This document shows positions 27,514-38,177 of a stretch of 64,000 bases of DNA, piece by piece; position 1 is the first letter of the stretch; the number at the start of each line of letters is the position of its first letter. Source of the stretch: Branchipolynoe longqiensis (taxonomy: Eukaryota > Annelida > Polychaeta > Phyllodocida > Polynoidae). The stretch is taken from positions 171,973,230 through 172,037,229 of the forward strand of contig CM059186.1 of NCBI GenBank assembly GCA_030323885.1. The letters run 5' to 3'. Position numbers and translations under genes: made by a program. Under the pieces are notes generated by a model. The model worked only from the letters and a program-made list of their open reading frames with translations, ran no database searches and had not been told where the DNA came from.

Positions 27514-29379
27514 CTAGAGCCCGGGGAAGAAAGGGAAAACGTCATGAGAGACCTCGACTGGGAGGAGCCCGAGGCGGGCCACCTCGCCGCGGGCCGTCTC
27601 GGCCCAGGGCCCGGGAAGGTGGGCGCGGCTGAGGGCATCGGCGAGGAGGAGGTCCGCCCCGGGCTTGTGGACGATGTGGAGCTGGAAAGAGCCGGTGGCC
27701 GCCATGAGCCAGAGCTCCCGAGCGCAAGTCCCGAGGGTAGGGTCTCGGGCGCGGCCCGACTCGAGCGCGACAGCGGAGGCCATGTTGTCGGTGTTGATTG
27801 TGACCGTCGCCCCTGCGACGTCGTCCGGGAGGAGGGCGCGCAGGGCGACGACAAGGTTAACCGCCTCGAGCTCATGGATGGTCGGGTACCGCGTCCGGTA
27901 CTCCTCCGAGTACCCTCGGGCGTAGAAGTGGGAGGATGAGAAGGCTCCTCCGCCGGTGAGGCAGGAGTCGCACTCAAGCACCAGCCGGCGACCCTCGGGG
28001 GCCCTGAGGAGGCAGAGGCCGTTTGTTATCCGCCCGTAGGCGGCGAACCACCTCAGGTCCCGGAGGGCGTCGTCCGCGAGGGTGAGAGTGGAGGCCCCGA
28101 GGCAGCCGCGCAGCGCCCCGAGGAGCCGAGCCATGAACTTGCGGCCCGGGAGCACGCAGCTGCTGACATGGTTCAGGCGGCCGAGCAGGCTCTGGAGCTC
28201 TTGTTTCCGGAGGGTGGGGCGGGCGATGCGGTCGTCGCAGTCGTCCACGAGGGCTTGGATCTTGTCGGGGGCGACCCGGATGGTCATCGCCTCGCTGTCG
28301 AGGGCAAAGCCGAGCCAGGTCAGGCGGACAGCGGGGGGATGGCACTTTCCGGGTGCTACGTCGAGGCCGAGGGCTGCGGTGAGGGCGAGGAAGGCGTCGA
28401 AGGCCTGGCACGCCCTCAGGTAGGAGCCCTCGCACCCGATGAAGTCGTCGACGTAGACGAGGGCGTGGAAGCCCTCGCGCCTAATGATCCAAGCCACCGC
28501 GGAGGTGACGCGGACGCAGGCCGCGCCCGAGGAGCGGCAGCCGAAGGGGAGGGCGAGGTCTATGTAAGTTTTACCCTCTAAACATATCCCGAAGAGAGGG
28601 CAGGAGAGGGGGTCGGCACGGAGCTGGCGGTAGGCCCGGGATATGTCCGCCGACCAGACGTAGGCCCCCGCGCCTTCCGCGACGAGGCGGCGGCCTACGT
28701 CGGCGACGGAGGGGAGGGTGTAGGCGTGGGGCTCCCCGAGGTACTCGCGTCGGGGGATGCCCGAGTTCACGCTGGCACCTCGGGGATAAGAGAGGTCGAC
28801 GATGACCCGCCTCTTTTCCGAGTCGGCCTTGGGGCGGGTCATCATGGGAGAGACCTGCGTCCAGGGAGAGAAGGGGGGGACAGAGAAAGGGCCGATGAGG
28901 GCGCCGAGGGCAAGCTCCGTGTCGACGAAGGCCTGGATGTGTTTCAGGAAGTCGGGGGGCTCACGGTGGTTGGAGTAGGAAGGGCGGGGGAGGGTTGAGG
29001 CGGAGTAATTCGCGGGGAACCCGAACTCCAGGAGGTCTAGGACGGCGGGGTCGGGGTAGTCCTGGAGGCGGGAGCGCCAGGCAGGGATGTGGAGGCCTGA
29101 GGGGAGGGGGATGCGGGCGGCCAAAAAATTAGGGAGGCCCGCTTCCCGGAGGGTGGTGTAGGTGTGGCGGAAAATGGGGTAGCGATCCCACGCCTCGCCG
29201 GAGATGTGGGGCCAGGAGGCGATGATGGTAGGGCGGTAGTGGGAGGGGGTGGGACCGCAGGAGGGGGCGGCAGGGAGGGTAGCTTGGAGGTCGGGTCGTA
29301 CGTCGAGGGGCTCGTCGAGGTGGGGGGTGGGGGGTGGGGCGGAGGGGGAGGGTGCGGCGGGGCGGTGAGGGGGCAGCAA
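27514..29379 (-). CDS. NgB reverse transcriptase / RNase H, intact core
   Basis: The ORF is open for 621 residues. RT motifs are SADISRAY (Asp245) and LVYVDDF (Asp311/312), with [17 protein letters not shown] between them. RNase H has ECDSC (Asp471), HELEAVN (Glu504), NTDNMAS (Asp531) and LADALSR (Asp581). An N-terminal Pro-rich stretch precedes it. In-phase coding upstream (29835-29401) is separated only by a G14-type homopolymer at about 29386-29400, so the real protein may start earlier. It is a close relative of the NgA pol and differs in frame integrity. The YVDD box differs from the YIDD of the DIRS element at 3158-8552. Confidence 0.9.
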   Translation of the reverse strand: MLPPHRPAAPSPSAPPPTPHLDEPLDVRPDLQATLPAAPSCGPTPSHYRPTIIASWPHISGEAWDRYPIFRHTYTTLREAGLPNFLAARIPLPSGLHIPAWRSRLQDYPDPAVLDLLEFGFPANYSASTLPRPSYSNHREPPDFLKHIQAFVDTELALGALIGPFSVPPFSPWTQVSPMMTRPKADSEKRRVIVDLSYPRGASVNSGIPRREYLGEPHAYTLPSVADVGRRLVAEGAGAYVWSADISRAYRQLRADPLSCPLFGICLEGKTYIDLALPFGCRSSGAACVRVTSAVAWIIRREGFHALVYVDDFIGCEGSYLRACQAFDAFLALTAALGLDVAPGKCHPPAVRLTWLGFALDSEAMTIRVAPDKIQALVDDCDDRIARPTLRKQELQSLLGRLNHVSSCVLPGRKFMARLLGALRGCLGASTLTLADDALRDLRWFAAYGRITNGLCLLRAPEGRRLVLECDSCLTGGGAFSSSHFYARGYSEEYRTRYPTIHELEAVNLVVALRALLPDDVAGATVTINTDNMASAVALESGRARDPTLGTCARELWLMAATGSFQLHIVHKPGADLLLADALSRAHLPGPWAETARGEVARLGLLPVEVSHDVFPFFPGL

Positions 29380-29774
29380 ATCCTGCGGGGGGGGGGGGGG
29401 TCAGGGGGTCGGGGGCGGGGAGGTCGGGAGGGCGGTCGTCAGGGGGCAGAGGAAGGCGGTATCGCCGGGGTCGAGGTGACCTTCTGAGTCGAGGGTGATG
29501 GTGAAGGGTTGGTGGTCGGCGATGAGAGCCTTACAGGCGGGGCGTTGAGCCCCGGAACAGAGGGTGGTGCCGAGGCGGCGGTCAGGCCGCGCCTCGGGGG
29601 AGCCGCTGGTGCTCCGGCGAGTAGTGTCAGGGGGGCTGCTAGGGGTGCACTGGGCGGTTTTTAAGGGAACCTTGGGCCGACTGGGAGCCTTCGGGTCGGG
29701 AGTGGTGGGCGGGGCGGCTTGGTCGAGACAGGTGGGCCGGTCGGGGGCCTCCGGGCCGGGCGGGAGGTGCCGGC

Positions 29775-30919
29775 TCACTGAAAATCCGGTGAGGCGGAAG
29801 CTGTGGGCCGGTCCCGTGCGCGCTTTGTCAAGCAATCAGCCTCGCTGTGCATAGTCAGCACCTTGCGGACATTCGCACAGTAGGCGCACGTGTGGCGGTG
29901 CTTTGCGGCACCTTGGCCGTGGGCCTCCCCCGGGGTGGCCTGGGTGCAGGAGGAGGGGTCCCGGTTCCATGGGTAACAGGGGGCTCCGTGGGTCTCCTTG
30001 TTGTAGGTTACCCGGGTGTCGGTCTGGGGGCGGGGCTGGGGCCGGGCTCTTGGGTGGTCGAGTGGGCGGGGTGCGGTGGTGGTTGTCTGCTGGGGTGGCA
30101 TCGCTATGCACTCGACCCTAAGGAGGTTCAGGGCCACTGGGTCGTGCCACCCGTGGGGGAGTCGGCCGTCCGCGATCCAAGTAAACACCGTCTCGGAATA
30201 ATGGCGGACGGTCGCCCACGGGTAGACGAGGTGATCCTGGAGGACGGTGAGGATGTGGTGATGTGGGCGGGGAAGTCGGGGTGGTTGATGAGGGTCAGAA
30301 GGGCGAGGTTATACTCATCCTTCGTCGCTTCCCCCCTCTTCACCGACTTCCTCTCCGCCCCTCTCTGCACAAGGTCGGAGGGGAACACATAGTCAGCCGG
30401 TATACCTTGCCGCCTCACTGAGTGGCGCGCCTCGGCGGAGGCCAGGATTTCCCGGACGGCGTCGGCTGCGGATACCGGGGTGTGCTGTGCCGGCTCCTCG
30501 TGGTAGGCCGGCGATGTCGGCAGTGCTGCATGGCCGCCGAGGTGCTGGTAACGCTCGTACTGGGGGTGGGCGGCTCCTGGCAGGGCTGCAGCCTGGGACC
30601 CACCGAGGCGCGCGCCCGAGGTGGCCCGGTGTCTGGGCGCGGGGGAGGGCGCCTCGGGGATGGGCCGCGCCTCCCCGGTCTGCAGGCCGTCGATCCTTGC
30701 GTGGAGGTCCGCGGTCGACTGGCGTTGTTCCAGCCGGATGCGCTGCAGCTCCTCCAGGATGGCGTCGGTGCCCGAGGTGCGGCGTGAGGGGCCCGGCGAG
30801 GAAGGAGTTGCCGGGGCAGATGGGGGTGACTCGTCCCGCCTCGGGGTTGTAGCCGGCCCCGGGGTGCCGTGGGCGGCCGCCCGGGAGCCCTTCCGTCCTT
30901 TCCCTTTTCCTTGTGGCAT
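29775..30919 (-). pseudogene. NgB Gag-like gene, one frameshift
   Basis: The start is MPQGKGKGRKGSRAAAHGTP at 30919. The conserved block KRGEATKDEYNLALLTL precedes a frameshift near 30188. The second part has FTWIADGRLPHGWHDPVALN and the Cys/His end CYPWNRDPSSC, GEAHG, RHTCAYC and HSEADC. The layout is the same as the NgA Gag. After the Gag stop comes a Pro/Thr-rich linker leading to pol. Confidence 0.85.
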
Positions 30920-30947
30920 AGTGTATAGGTCCGAGGTGAGCCAAAGT

Positions 30948-30993
30948 AGAAAAAGAGGTGAGATCTGGAAGGCGGCAGGAGGGCATTACGACC
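30948..30993 (-). repeat. NgB split direct repeat A1, internally deleted
   Basis: Only about 46 bp remain. The first ten bases of A (GGTCGTAATG) are joined directly to CCCTCCTGCCGCCTTCCAGA near its far end. About 250 bp with the TTATAA box are missing compared with A2. Confidence 0.85.
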
Positions 30994-31341
30994 AATGTTG
31001 TAGTTGTAGTTGATACTGTTGATCGTGTTGACCCTGTTATTCCTTACTTGCGTCGCCCGCTCGGTCGATGTATTACTACGGGTTCCCTACCCATCTCTTC
31101 ACCACTGGTTCCCTCTGGCGCCCCAATAGCTTCCCCGGGATCACCCCGTTTGATTAATAATTGATAGAATCTATTTAGTAAACTATATGAGGTGGTACAG
31201 TCCAGCTGCCCTCAAAAAGGCTAAAATGTTTTCCTGTTTTACCTTAGTAAAAAGGTCATGCATACTGCCTGTTTTGGTCTTGGAAAATTTGAAACCGTTC
31301 AGAACTGACTATCGATGGGTCCCATTTATGCTTGGTTGTAG

Positions 31342-31837
31342 CTATCTCTCTATGACATTCATGTTAGCACCGCTGTAATATAAAACAAAGTCGTCCACAA
31401 AAAGACTACAGGAGACCCCCCGCTTTACATCAGCAGCAATACCATTGACCTTGACCCCGAAAAGGGTCACGGCCAGTATGCTGCCTTGAGGTACTCCTAG
31501 TTCCTGTGAGTGTAGGCTGGAATAGGTAGTCTTGACACGGACACGGAAATGCCTGAAGGCTAGAAAATTCCTGATGAAAATTGGCAAGTGGCCACGAAGG
31601 CCAATCGCATGAAGATCCTCCATGATGCCATGCTGCCACGTTGTCATAGGCATTTTCGAGGTCGAAAAAGACAGCCACAACGTTCTCCTTCTTAAGGAAA
31701 GCATCTCTTATGAAGGTCTCCATGCGCACCAAATGATCGAGGGTGCTGCGGCCCCGTCTGAAGCCACATTGAAGGTTGGACAGGTGGTGTCCTGACTCCA
31801 GTAGCCAGATGAGGTGGTTGTTTACCATGCGTTCCAT
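31342..31837 (-). pseudogene. Non-LTR (LINE) reverse transcriptase fragment
   Basis: Two overlapping frames carry RT motifs: MERMVNNHLIWLLESGHHLS, CGFRRGRSTLDHL, VVAVFFDLENAYD, ELGVPQGSILAVTLF and LFVDDFVLYY. The order matches RT blocks 2-5 of a Jockey/CR1-like LINE polymerase. One frameshift near 31640 separates the palm motifs. No endonuclease, poly-A tail or other LINE part was recognised, so this is a truncated relic. Confidence 0.88.
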
Positions 31838-32251
31838 GGTTTTACAGATGCAGCTTGTGAGGCCTATGGGACGATAGTTGTGGGCTTCACTCTGGTCTTC
31901 ACCAGGTTTGGGAATCGGTATCAGCTATTTAGTTCATTCTACATCAAAACTAAAGTAGTGGAATATGCTTATGATTATGATAGAGAGGTACTTGAAGAAT
32001 AAATCTAGCATGTTGAATTGGAAATTCATGTATGTCCAAAAGCCAATACTTTTTCTATATTTATATGGTTTGTCAGTAGCAGCATACACGATACACTCAT
32101 ACCCTGACACAGTCACAGGGTTGCGGGAGTAACTAATCAACTTCATGGGCCGGGCTTGTCAAGCCAGGCATATCAAAATAATCAAGCCAAATAATCATAA
32201 TGATGGTTTTATATTTATTATCTGACTTTTGTCAAAAAATTGTACTTTTAG
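31838..32251. other. Non-coding stretch, nothing recognised
   Basis: No exon or repeat with a partner in the window was found. Confidence 0.4.
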
Positions 32252-32386
32252 CACATGCCAATGAACGACAAATTGTATGAGATCAGAAGAGGAGAGGATC
32301 ACAAATGCACAGTTGAGTTGCAGTTACCATCAGCACAAGCAACATTGAATATAAGGAACTGTGACAAGTGCCAACATGTCAAATAT
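32252..32386 (+). CDS. Candidate orphan exon, unknown product
   Basis: The open frame HMPMNDKLYEIRRGEDHKCT...CDKCQHVKY is bordered by TTGTACTTTTAG and GTAGGTATG. The amino-acid composition looks coding and a C-x2-C pair is present. No family is recognised and no neighbouring exon was found. The donor side merges into a dispersed repeat that recurs at 35043. It may be a captured exon, a transposon piece or chance. Confidence 0.3.
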
Positions 32387-32389
32387 GTA

Positions 32390-33065
32390 GGTATGTTGGA
32401 ATTTTTTTTAAATTTATCATATAGAAATGATACTCCTACCATTGAAAAGAGCCAAACAAATGCTTTTAAATGACACAAAGATCATGCATATTGGTCTAGT
32501 ATTAAGAAAGTTATGATTTTTTTAATATTTAAAATCGCATGTTTTTTGGTCCTGTAATTAAACTGAAACAAAGGCAATGGTTGTGATCTTAAGCGCGCGT
32601 GCGTGTTGGTGAGCGCATCGATGTCAACATACCTACTGTAGGCTACTGCATGGGCCCTGCGCCAAAGTCACGCAACCCATGGCACTTTGCCATTCAAAAT
32701 TAACCATGTTCGACATATAGGAGCCTGTTAATATTTGGTATATAGTGAGAAAAGACATTAATAATTGCGTCTATATGTTTTTTATTTACGTCCAAAGTGA
32801 TTTTGAACCGATTTGAGCATGTGAAATGTGGGCAAATGTTTGAAAGCATGTCACAAACGAACGAATCAGCAGAAATGCAAAATTCAAAAAGTATGACATT
32901 CAGAAAGGTTTCCTTGATATGTGGTAATAAGGATTCCCCGATCCCCCCAACCGTTATCCTCTGAGAAGCGATTTGGGTAGAGATATTGAAAACCATTCGC
33001 ACACTCCCGATCACAGCGATCGGGGACAACACGGCGGCCGCGCAGCGCGTCGATGTCAACATACC
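32390..33065. repeat. R5 dispersed repeat block
   Basis: GTCTATATGTTTTTTATTTA and GTCCAAAGTGATTTTGAACC recur in units near 37100, 37290, 38340 and 38560. The end GATGTCAACATACCTA recurs near 32615 and 38845. Confidence 0.75.
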
Positions 33066-34226
33066 TAAAATATGTCTTATAGTTTCCGCTATTATCGTTC
33101 AGGACGGGCCGCTTATTGACTACTCACTAATTTGGTTTATATTTATAACTCAGTGCTAAGAATGAGAAAAATATATTAAACCGTAACAATAGCTCATCGG
33201 GTATTTTATTCGTATATTTGGTAGAGCAATCATGCAATCCAGTCATGGTAGTTATGGTAGGAAAATTGGAAAGAGAAAATCGAGGGAATTTAGTGGGATT
33301 GTTACATTGTAAGGAAACTCATTCATTGATTCAATCAGTTTGTTAATTATTCACCCACTATAACTTTTCTAATAATTACAATAATTCAGATCAAGCGGAA
33401 CAGGTATTCGAAGGCTGATCTTACCAGTATTGTCCCCATGATTACACGTTCTGACACACAATCCTACGTAGACAAGTTGGGTGTTAATCCATGTAAACAT
33501 AAGTGGACTATTTTGAAAACGGTGGTTTCTTTTCAGTGCGCATGTTGTGGCATGTAACACCGGATGTGCAGGAGAGTACGGAATCAGTAGTAGGTGAAAC
33601 GGCACACGCTGTGTTCACTTAGAATTTGCCTACTTTTACACTAAATAAATTACCCACAGCATTTGTGTTCTGCATTGACAAGCTGAATATGATTTAATAC
33701 CAGTCAAGGCATCATATATACTGAGCCAGCTGTCTGCGAACTGTTAGATTAGTATTTTATGAACCTCCCAAATGTGTCATGGCTGCGCCCATGAAACAGT
33801 TTATAAGGCGTTGCTGTTGTTTATATTCTGATATTTACCGATATATCATTCATATAGGCATGGACGCAACACATGCACAGTAGTAAGTCTGCCTCAATAG
33901 TCATGACTACCCATCACTAAACTTTGACCACTCAATTCACTGCCTCTATACTATCGAAAAAAACACGTTATCCATTTTCATGATTTTGTATTTCAACTTG
34001 TAAATAGGTATGTAACAAAAAATTTCAAAGTTAACAGATTCCTACATGAAATACATCATTGCAAAGGTATTGTAAAGTCCTTTCTAATGATACCCAAATC
34101 ATCATCCTGTGACAATTATCAAGGAAGTTGTGACACTTTATAAAGCGTTTTTAATGGGTAATTTTGTTTCAATGGAAAACAGCTGAATTCTGTGACCCAT
34201 CTGTGTCTGGTTGGCGTGGCAGGCAG
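33066..34226. other. Non-coding stretch, nothing recognised
   Basis: AT-rich, with no supported exon, repeat partner or RNA gene. Confidence 0.4.
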
Positions 34227-34845
34227 CATGAGAAGTGACAATTAAACTTGTTTATCTGCCCTCAAAATCAATGTTTTCCTTTCCTCAAAATGACACCAAA
34301 TTACACCCTAATATGGAGAAGTATATGAAGAAACAAAATAAACTATTTTCAAAAATATTAAAACTCATCTTCAGTTAGCATTCCAATGACTTAAACAGAC
34401 ATAAATTTGAGTAAAGATGAGAAGTGACAATTAAACTTTTTTATCCGCCCTCAAAATCAATGACCCTGATATAGAGAAGTATATAAAGAAACAAAATAAA
34501 CTAATTAAAAAAATATCAAAACTTACCTTCAGGTAGTATTCCAGAGACTTAAACAGACATAAATTTGAAAAAGATAAATAAGTCAGGTGTGCACCGCGCA
34601 CGCACCGTGGGACAAGCGAGTACCGTGAAAGCACCGTATTTACTGCCAGATACACCTTTTTATCCGCCCTCAAAAGCACTGTTCCGGTCCTCACATTAAC
34701 ACCAAATTACATCCTAATATAGAGAAGTATATAAAGAAACAAAAGAAACTAATTTCAAAATTATCAAAACTTACCTTTAGGTAGAATTCCAGTGACTTAA
34801 ACAGGCATAAATTTGAATAAAGATTTGTTGTCACTTCTATATATC
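34227..34845. repeat. Three tandem units of about 200 bp
   Basis: TTATCYGCCCTCAAAA, GAGAAGTATATRAAGAAACA and GACTTAAACAGRCATAAATT occur in order three times. The second unit has a deletion near its start. Confidence 0.85.
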
Positions 34846-35087
34846 GGACAGCAAATATTTTTGGATGTAGCAGTAGAGCAAAATGTGAACTAAATCATCC
34901 ATATGGTTGAATTCCTGGTAGTCCTAAAATAAAGGTTGTAAGAGAGAAGTAAAATGAGAGTCAAATGCGCACTGCGAAGTGCTCCGCGCAAGCACCGTGG
35001 GACAAGCGAGTCCGGTGAAAGCGCCGTGTTATTCACGTACCTACTTGTAATAGGTATGTTGGAAATTTTTTTTAATTTACCATAATA

Positions 35088-35612
35088 TGAATAAGCAATG
35101 CTTAGGACCGACCCACCGATATAACTACAGCAAAGTATTTTATGATTTTTGTTTTACTCCACTCGCGGTGTTCGATTTGAAATTCTATCAACTCGGGTAA
35201 CCTGAATACAGCCGTCGTTTCCGCGGAGTAAACTATTAATATTTCATTTGTGCATCCATGTTTATGCCAAATTGTTATTTATTTCTTTTAATTTTGAATA
35301 AGCTAAGTTTTGAACTGCAAGTATCGGCAAAGTCTATGGCAGTGGGCATTTGTTTTGATATATTATTAACCAATAGCTGTCGTCGACCCTGATTGCTGCG
35401 GACCGAAGTTCGACGAGCGATTTCCGTTTGCGGGATTTTTGTTATTCAACACTAGTTTACAAATGGCGGCGCCCATAGAGGCCTATTTCCGTTTCCGGTT
35501 GCTGGATTTTGACGAAATCCTCTGTGGGTATTGTTTATGGATATATTGTTTATGTATATGTATATATGTACATGTGTTAGTCATTAGCCTCCACGTGGGT
35601 GGGTCGGTATAA
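35088..35612. repeat. Segmental duplication, copy 1
   Basis: AATATGAATAAGCAATGCTT through GTGGGTGGGTCGGTAT is repeated at 36113-36878, where a small foldback element is inserted. Confidence 0.85.
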
Positions 35613-35627
35613 AAATGTAGATAAAAG

Positions 35628-36032
35628 ATTCATCTGGTACTTGTAGTACACGGGTGAAGGACAACATAGTGTAAATATGGGGGAAAATAGGTTTAGTATG
35701 GAACATGAAGTAGAAACTGTGGCTCCAGTATCAAATGGCTACCCATATAGGCACAGAGTTGGTGAAATGGGAGAGAATGCAAAAAGACAAGATGGCGGCC
35801 GCAGAACGCCGTCGATTTCACTTTTGAATGTTATTAAATTAGATATTATATTATATTTTTCAACTCAAAGGTAGCGGGCTATCAATAAGACTTATGTAAA
35901 GATTAATTGTTGCTTCTTAGATTGTGAAATTAGGCTCTCAATTCATTAACCCGCTTTTTCAACCGTTTTTATATAGGGTTGGTATTCACCCGTGTACTGC
36001 GACTGTGAGTACCGGGTGAATCCTTTATCTAA
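35628..36032. repeat. M2 MITE copy
   Basis: The TIRs are AAGATTCATCTGGTACTTGT...ACACGGGTGAA and TTCACCCGTGTAC...GTACCGGGTGAATCCTT. The interior carries AAGACAAGATGGCGGCCGC, a YY1-like motif. Confidence 0.88.
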
Positions 36033-36112
36033 TAAAAATGATACTCATACCATTGTAAAGAGCCAAACAAATGCTTTTAAATAACACAAAGATCATGCAT
36101 ATTGGTCTAGTA

Positions 36113-36878
36113 ATATGAATAAGCAATGCTTAGGACCGACCCCCCGATATAACTACAGCAAATTATTTTATGATTGCTCATGTATTTTTTTACTCCACTC
36201 GCAGTGTTCGATTTGAAATTCTATCAACTCGGGTGACCCGAATACGACCGTCGTTTCCGCGGAGTAAACTATTAATATTTTATTTGTCATCCATGTTTAT
36301 GCCAAATTTTTATTTCTTTCTTTTAATTTTGAATAAAATAAAAGGTTTGCACTATGCGTATCGGCAAATTCTATGGCAGCGGTCATTTGTTTTGATATAA
36401 TATTAACGAATCGCTGACCCCGAATACAGTCAATTGGGCCTATGGAATTAATACCTTGACAGCCTCACTGCAGAGTAGCATGGAGGAACACATACACTGG
36501 TCCTGGTGACGTCATCACACCATATATGGAAGATTTGTAGGGAGGGACCAGTGTAATTGTTCCTCGATCTGGCGTGCGCTACTCTGCGGCGGTACAATGT
36601 CAAGGCATTACGCCCATAGTCAGTTATTAACCAATCGCTGTCGTCCACCATTTGCTGCGGACAGAAGTTTGACGATCTATTTCTGTTTCCGTTTGCTGGA
36701 TTTAGATTTCTCGGTTATTCAACACGAGTTTACAATGGCAGCGCCCATAGAGGGCTATTTCCGTTTCCGTTTGCTGGATTTTGGTGATTTCATGATCCAC
36801 CTCTATGATTACAGGTATTGTTTATGCATATATGTACACGTGTTAGTCATTAGCCTCCCCGTGGGTGGGTCGGTATTA
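36113..36878. repeat. Segmental duplication, copy 2
   Basis: Counterpart of 35088-35612, interrupted at 36434-36616 by M6. Confidence 0.85.
36434..36616. repeat. M6 foldback MITE
   Basis: The ends GGGCCTATGGAATTAATACC TTGACA and TGTCAAGGCATTACGCCCAT are inverted. CACTGGTCC and GGACCAGTG pair further in. It is inserted in the duplicated block. Confidence 0.8.
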
Positions 36879-37361
36879 AGAAAGTTATGATTTTTTATTT
36901 ATTTAAAATCGCATGTTTTTTTGTCCTGTAATTAGACTGAAACAAAGGGAATGGGTGTGACCCTGTACAATGCAAACTCCCCATGAGGCATGCACCCTGC
37001 CCCAAAGTCGTGCAAACCATGACACTTTCCGATTCAAAATTAACCACTTTCGACGTATCGGAGCGTGATAATATTTGGTATATAGTGAGAAAAGACATTA
37101 ATAATTGCGTCTATATGTTTTTTATTTACGTCCAAAGTGGTTTTGTGCGAGTGCGTTTCCTTCTCCCCATGCCGCATGTGCCAAAGTCGCTCAAACCACG
37201 ACACTTTCCGATTCAAAATTAACCACTTTTGACGTATAGGAGCGTGATAATATTTGGTATATAGTGAGAAAAGACATTAATGATTGGGTCTATATGTTTT
37301 TTATTTACGTCCAAAGTGATTTTGAACCGATTTCAGCAACGCAGAGGTGAGTCTGTCACTA

Positions 37362-38177
37362 TAGGCCGTAATCGATTAACATGACCCGGGTGACTCGGGT
37401 CACCCGAGTCGTCAGAATTTCAAATGGAACACCGCGAGTAGAGTCGACAAATACACATGCCGTGTGCAAAGAGACCTGATCCCAGTAACCCTACCCTTGG
37501 CCGGTGTCGTATTCTCAGCGCCCGGTCATTCTCAGCGGCCTGTCGTGGCTTCTGCGCATGCGCGGATTTTCGCACGTTGCGGCGATCACTGCTATTTGTT
37601 TTGTTTACACTCGGCGATTCGACGCTGATCGAGCTGCTACGTTAATATCGCTTGGAATTTAAGGTTAATTTAATTAAATTTCATTATTTGAGTATGTAAT
37701 TCTGTTAAATATGATCGCATTCAATAGATTTCGGCGTAATCGGTCCCTAACACTGCCGGGCACCAGCTGAGCTTGTAGCCGGCGATGCCACGGGTCTGTT
37801 GACCACGACGGGCCGCTGAGAATGACCAGGCGCTGAAAATACGACACCGGGGTTGGCTACGGGCGATGACGTCACATTTGCGCTGGTGCCGTCCTGCAGG
37901 ATAACAAACAAAAGTACCAGTCATACATGTTTTTTTTGTTTAATAACCTAGATTAATTAAATATAACTAAACTATGCCATCATAAAATACTTTAAATCCT
38001 ATTTTGCTGTAGTTTTATCGGTTATTAAAAAAAAAAAAAAGGTTTTGGATTAAGCCACCATTTTGTCCACCCCGAACATGGAGAAGCATATTCGATTATT
38101 TGACCCGAATCTGAAGGATGTGCGCATGTGCCAAAAAGTGGCTCGGGTGACCCGAGTTGATTAATCGATTACGCCCA
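37362..38177. repeat. M7 MITE
   Basis: The inverted ends are GGCCGTAATCGATTAAC...CTCGGGTCACCCGAG and CTCGGGTGACCCGAG...TTAATCGATTACGCC. ATAG flanks both sides and matches the intact target GTCACTATAGTGTCAG near 38401, consistent with a 4-bp duplication. Confidence 0.82.
37480..37862. repeat. M8 MITE nested in M7
   Basis: The TIRs of about 58 bp include GGTGTCGTATTCTCAGCGCC and GGCGCTGAAAATACGACACC. TGCGCATGCGC at 37553-37563 matches the NRF1 consensus. Confidence 0.82.

Larger units (their letters stand above)
25614..30993 (-). mobile_element. NgB: second split-direct-repeat YR retroelement, nested in NgC
   Basis: On the minus strand the order is A1 (30993-30948, internally deleted), gag (30919-29775), pol (about 29835-27514), YR (27495-26514), B1 (26581-26275), A2 (26274-25922) and B2 (25920-25614). 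The repeat termini are the same as in NgA: A begins GGTCGTAATG and B ends GCATC. B1 and B2 (307 bp each) look identical, which implies a recent insertion. The target is the second ORF of NgC. Joining 25613 to 30994 restores an open frame with no duplicated bases. Confidence 0.9.
23830..31164 (+). mobile_element. NgC: third, diverged YR-type retroelement, interrupted by NgB
   Basis: Two parts flank NgB: 23830-25613 and 30994-31164. The left part holds a Gag-like gene of the same family as NgA and NgB, and the start of a second ORF. The right part continues that ORF to a stop at about 31164. No RT, YR or terminal repeats were found for it, so NgC is truncated and its limits are approximate. Its base composition is balanced, unlike NgA and NgB. 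Confidence 0.7.
25290..31164 (+). pseudogene. NgC second ORF, split by NgB insertion
   Basis: The first part (25290-25613) reads MCTVSGVVSSPSSVVSQTRP and later LLTDTTGSHDLTPPLH. The second part (30994-31164) continues in the same frame, NVVVVVDTVDRVDPVIPYLR, to a stop after PRLINN. By position it should be the N-terminal region of pol. No RT motif is present, so the function is inferred from order only. Confidence 0.65.
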
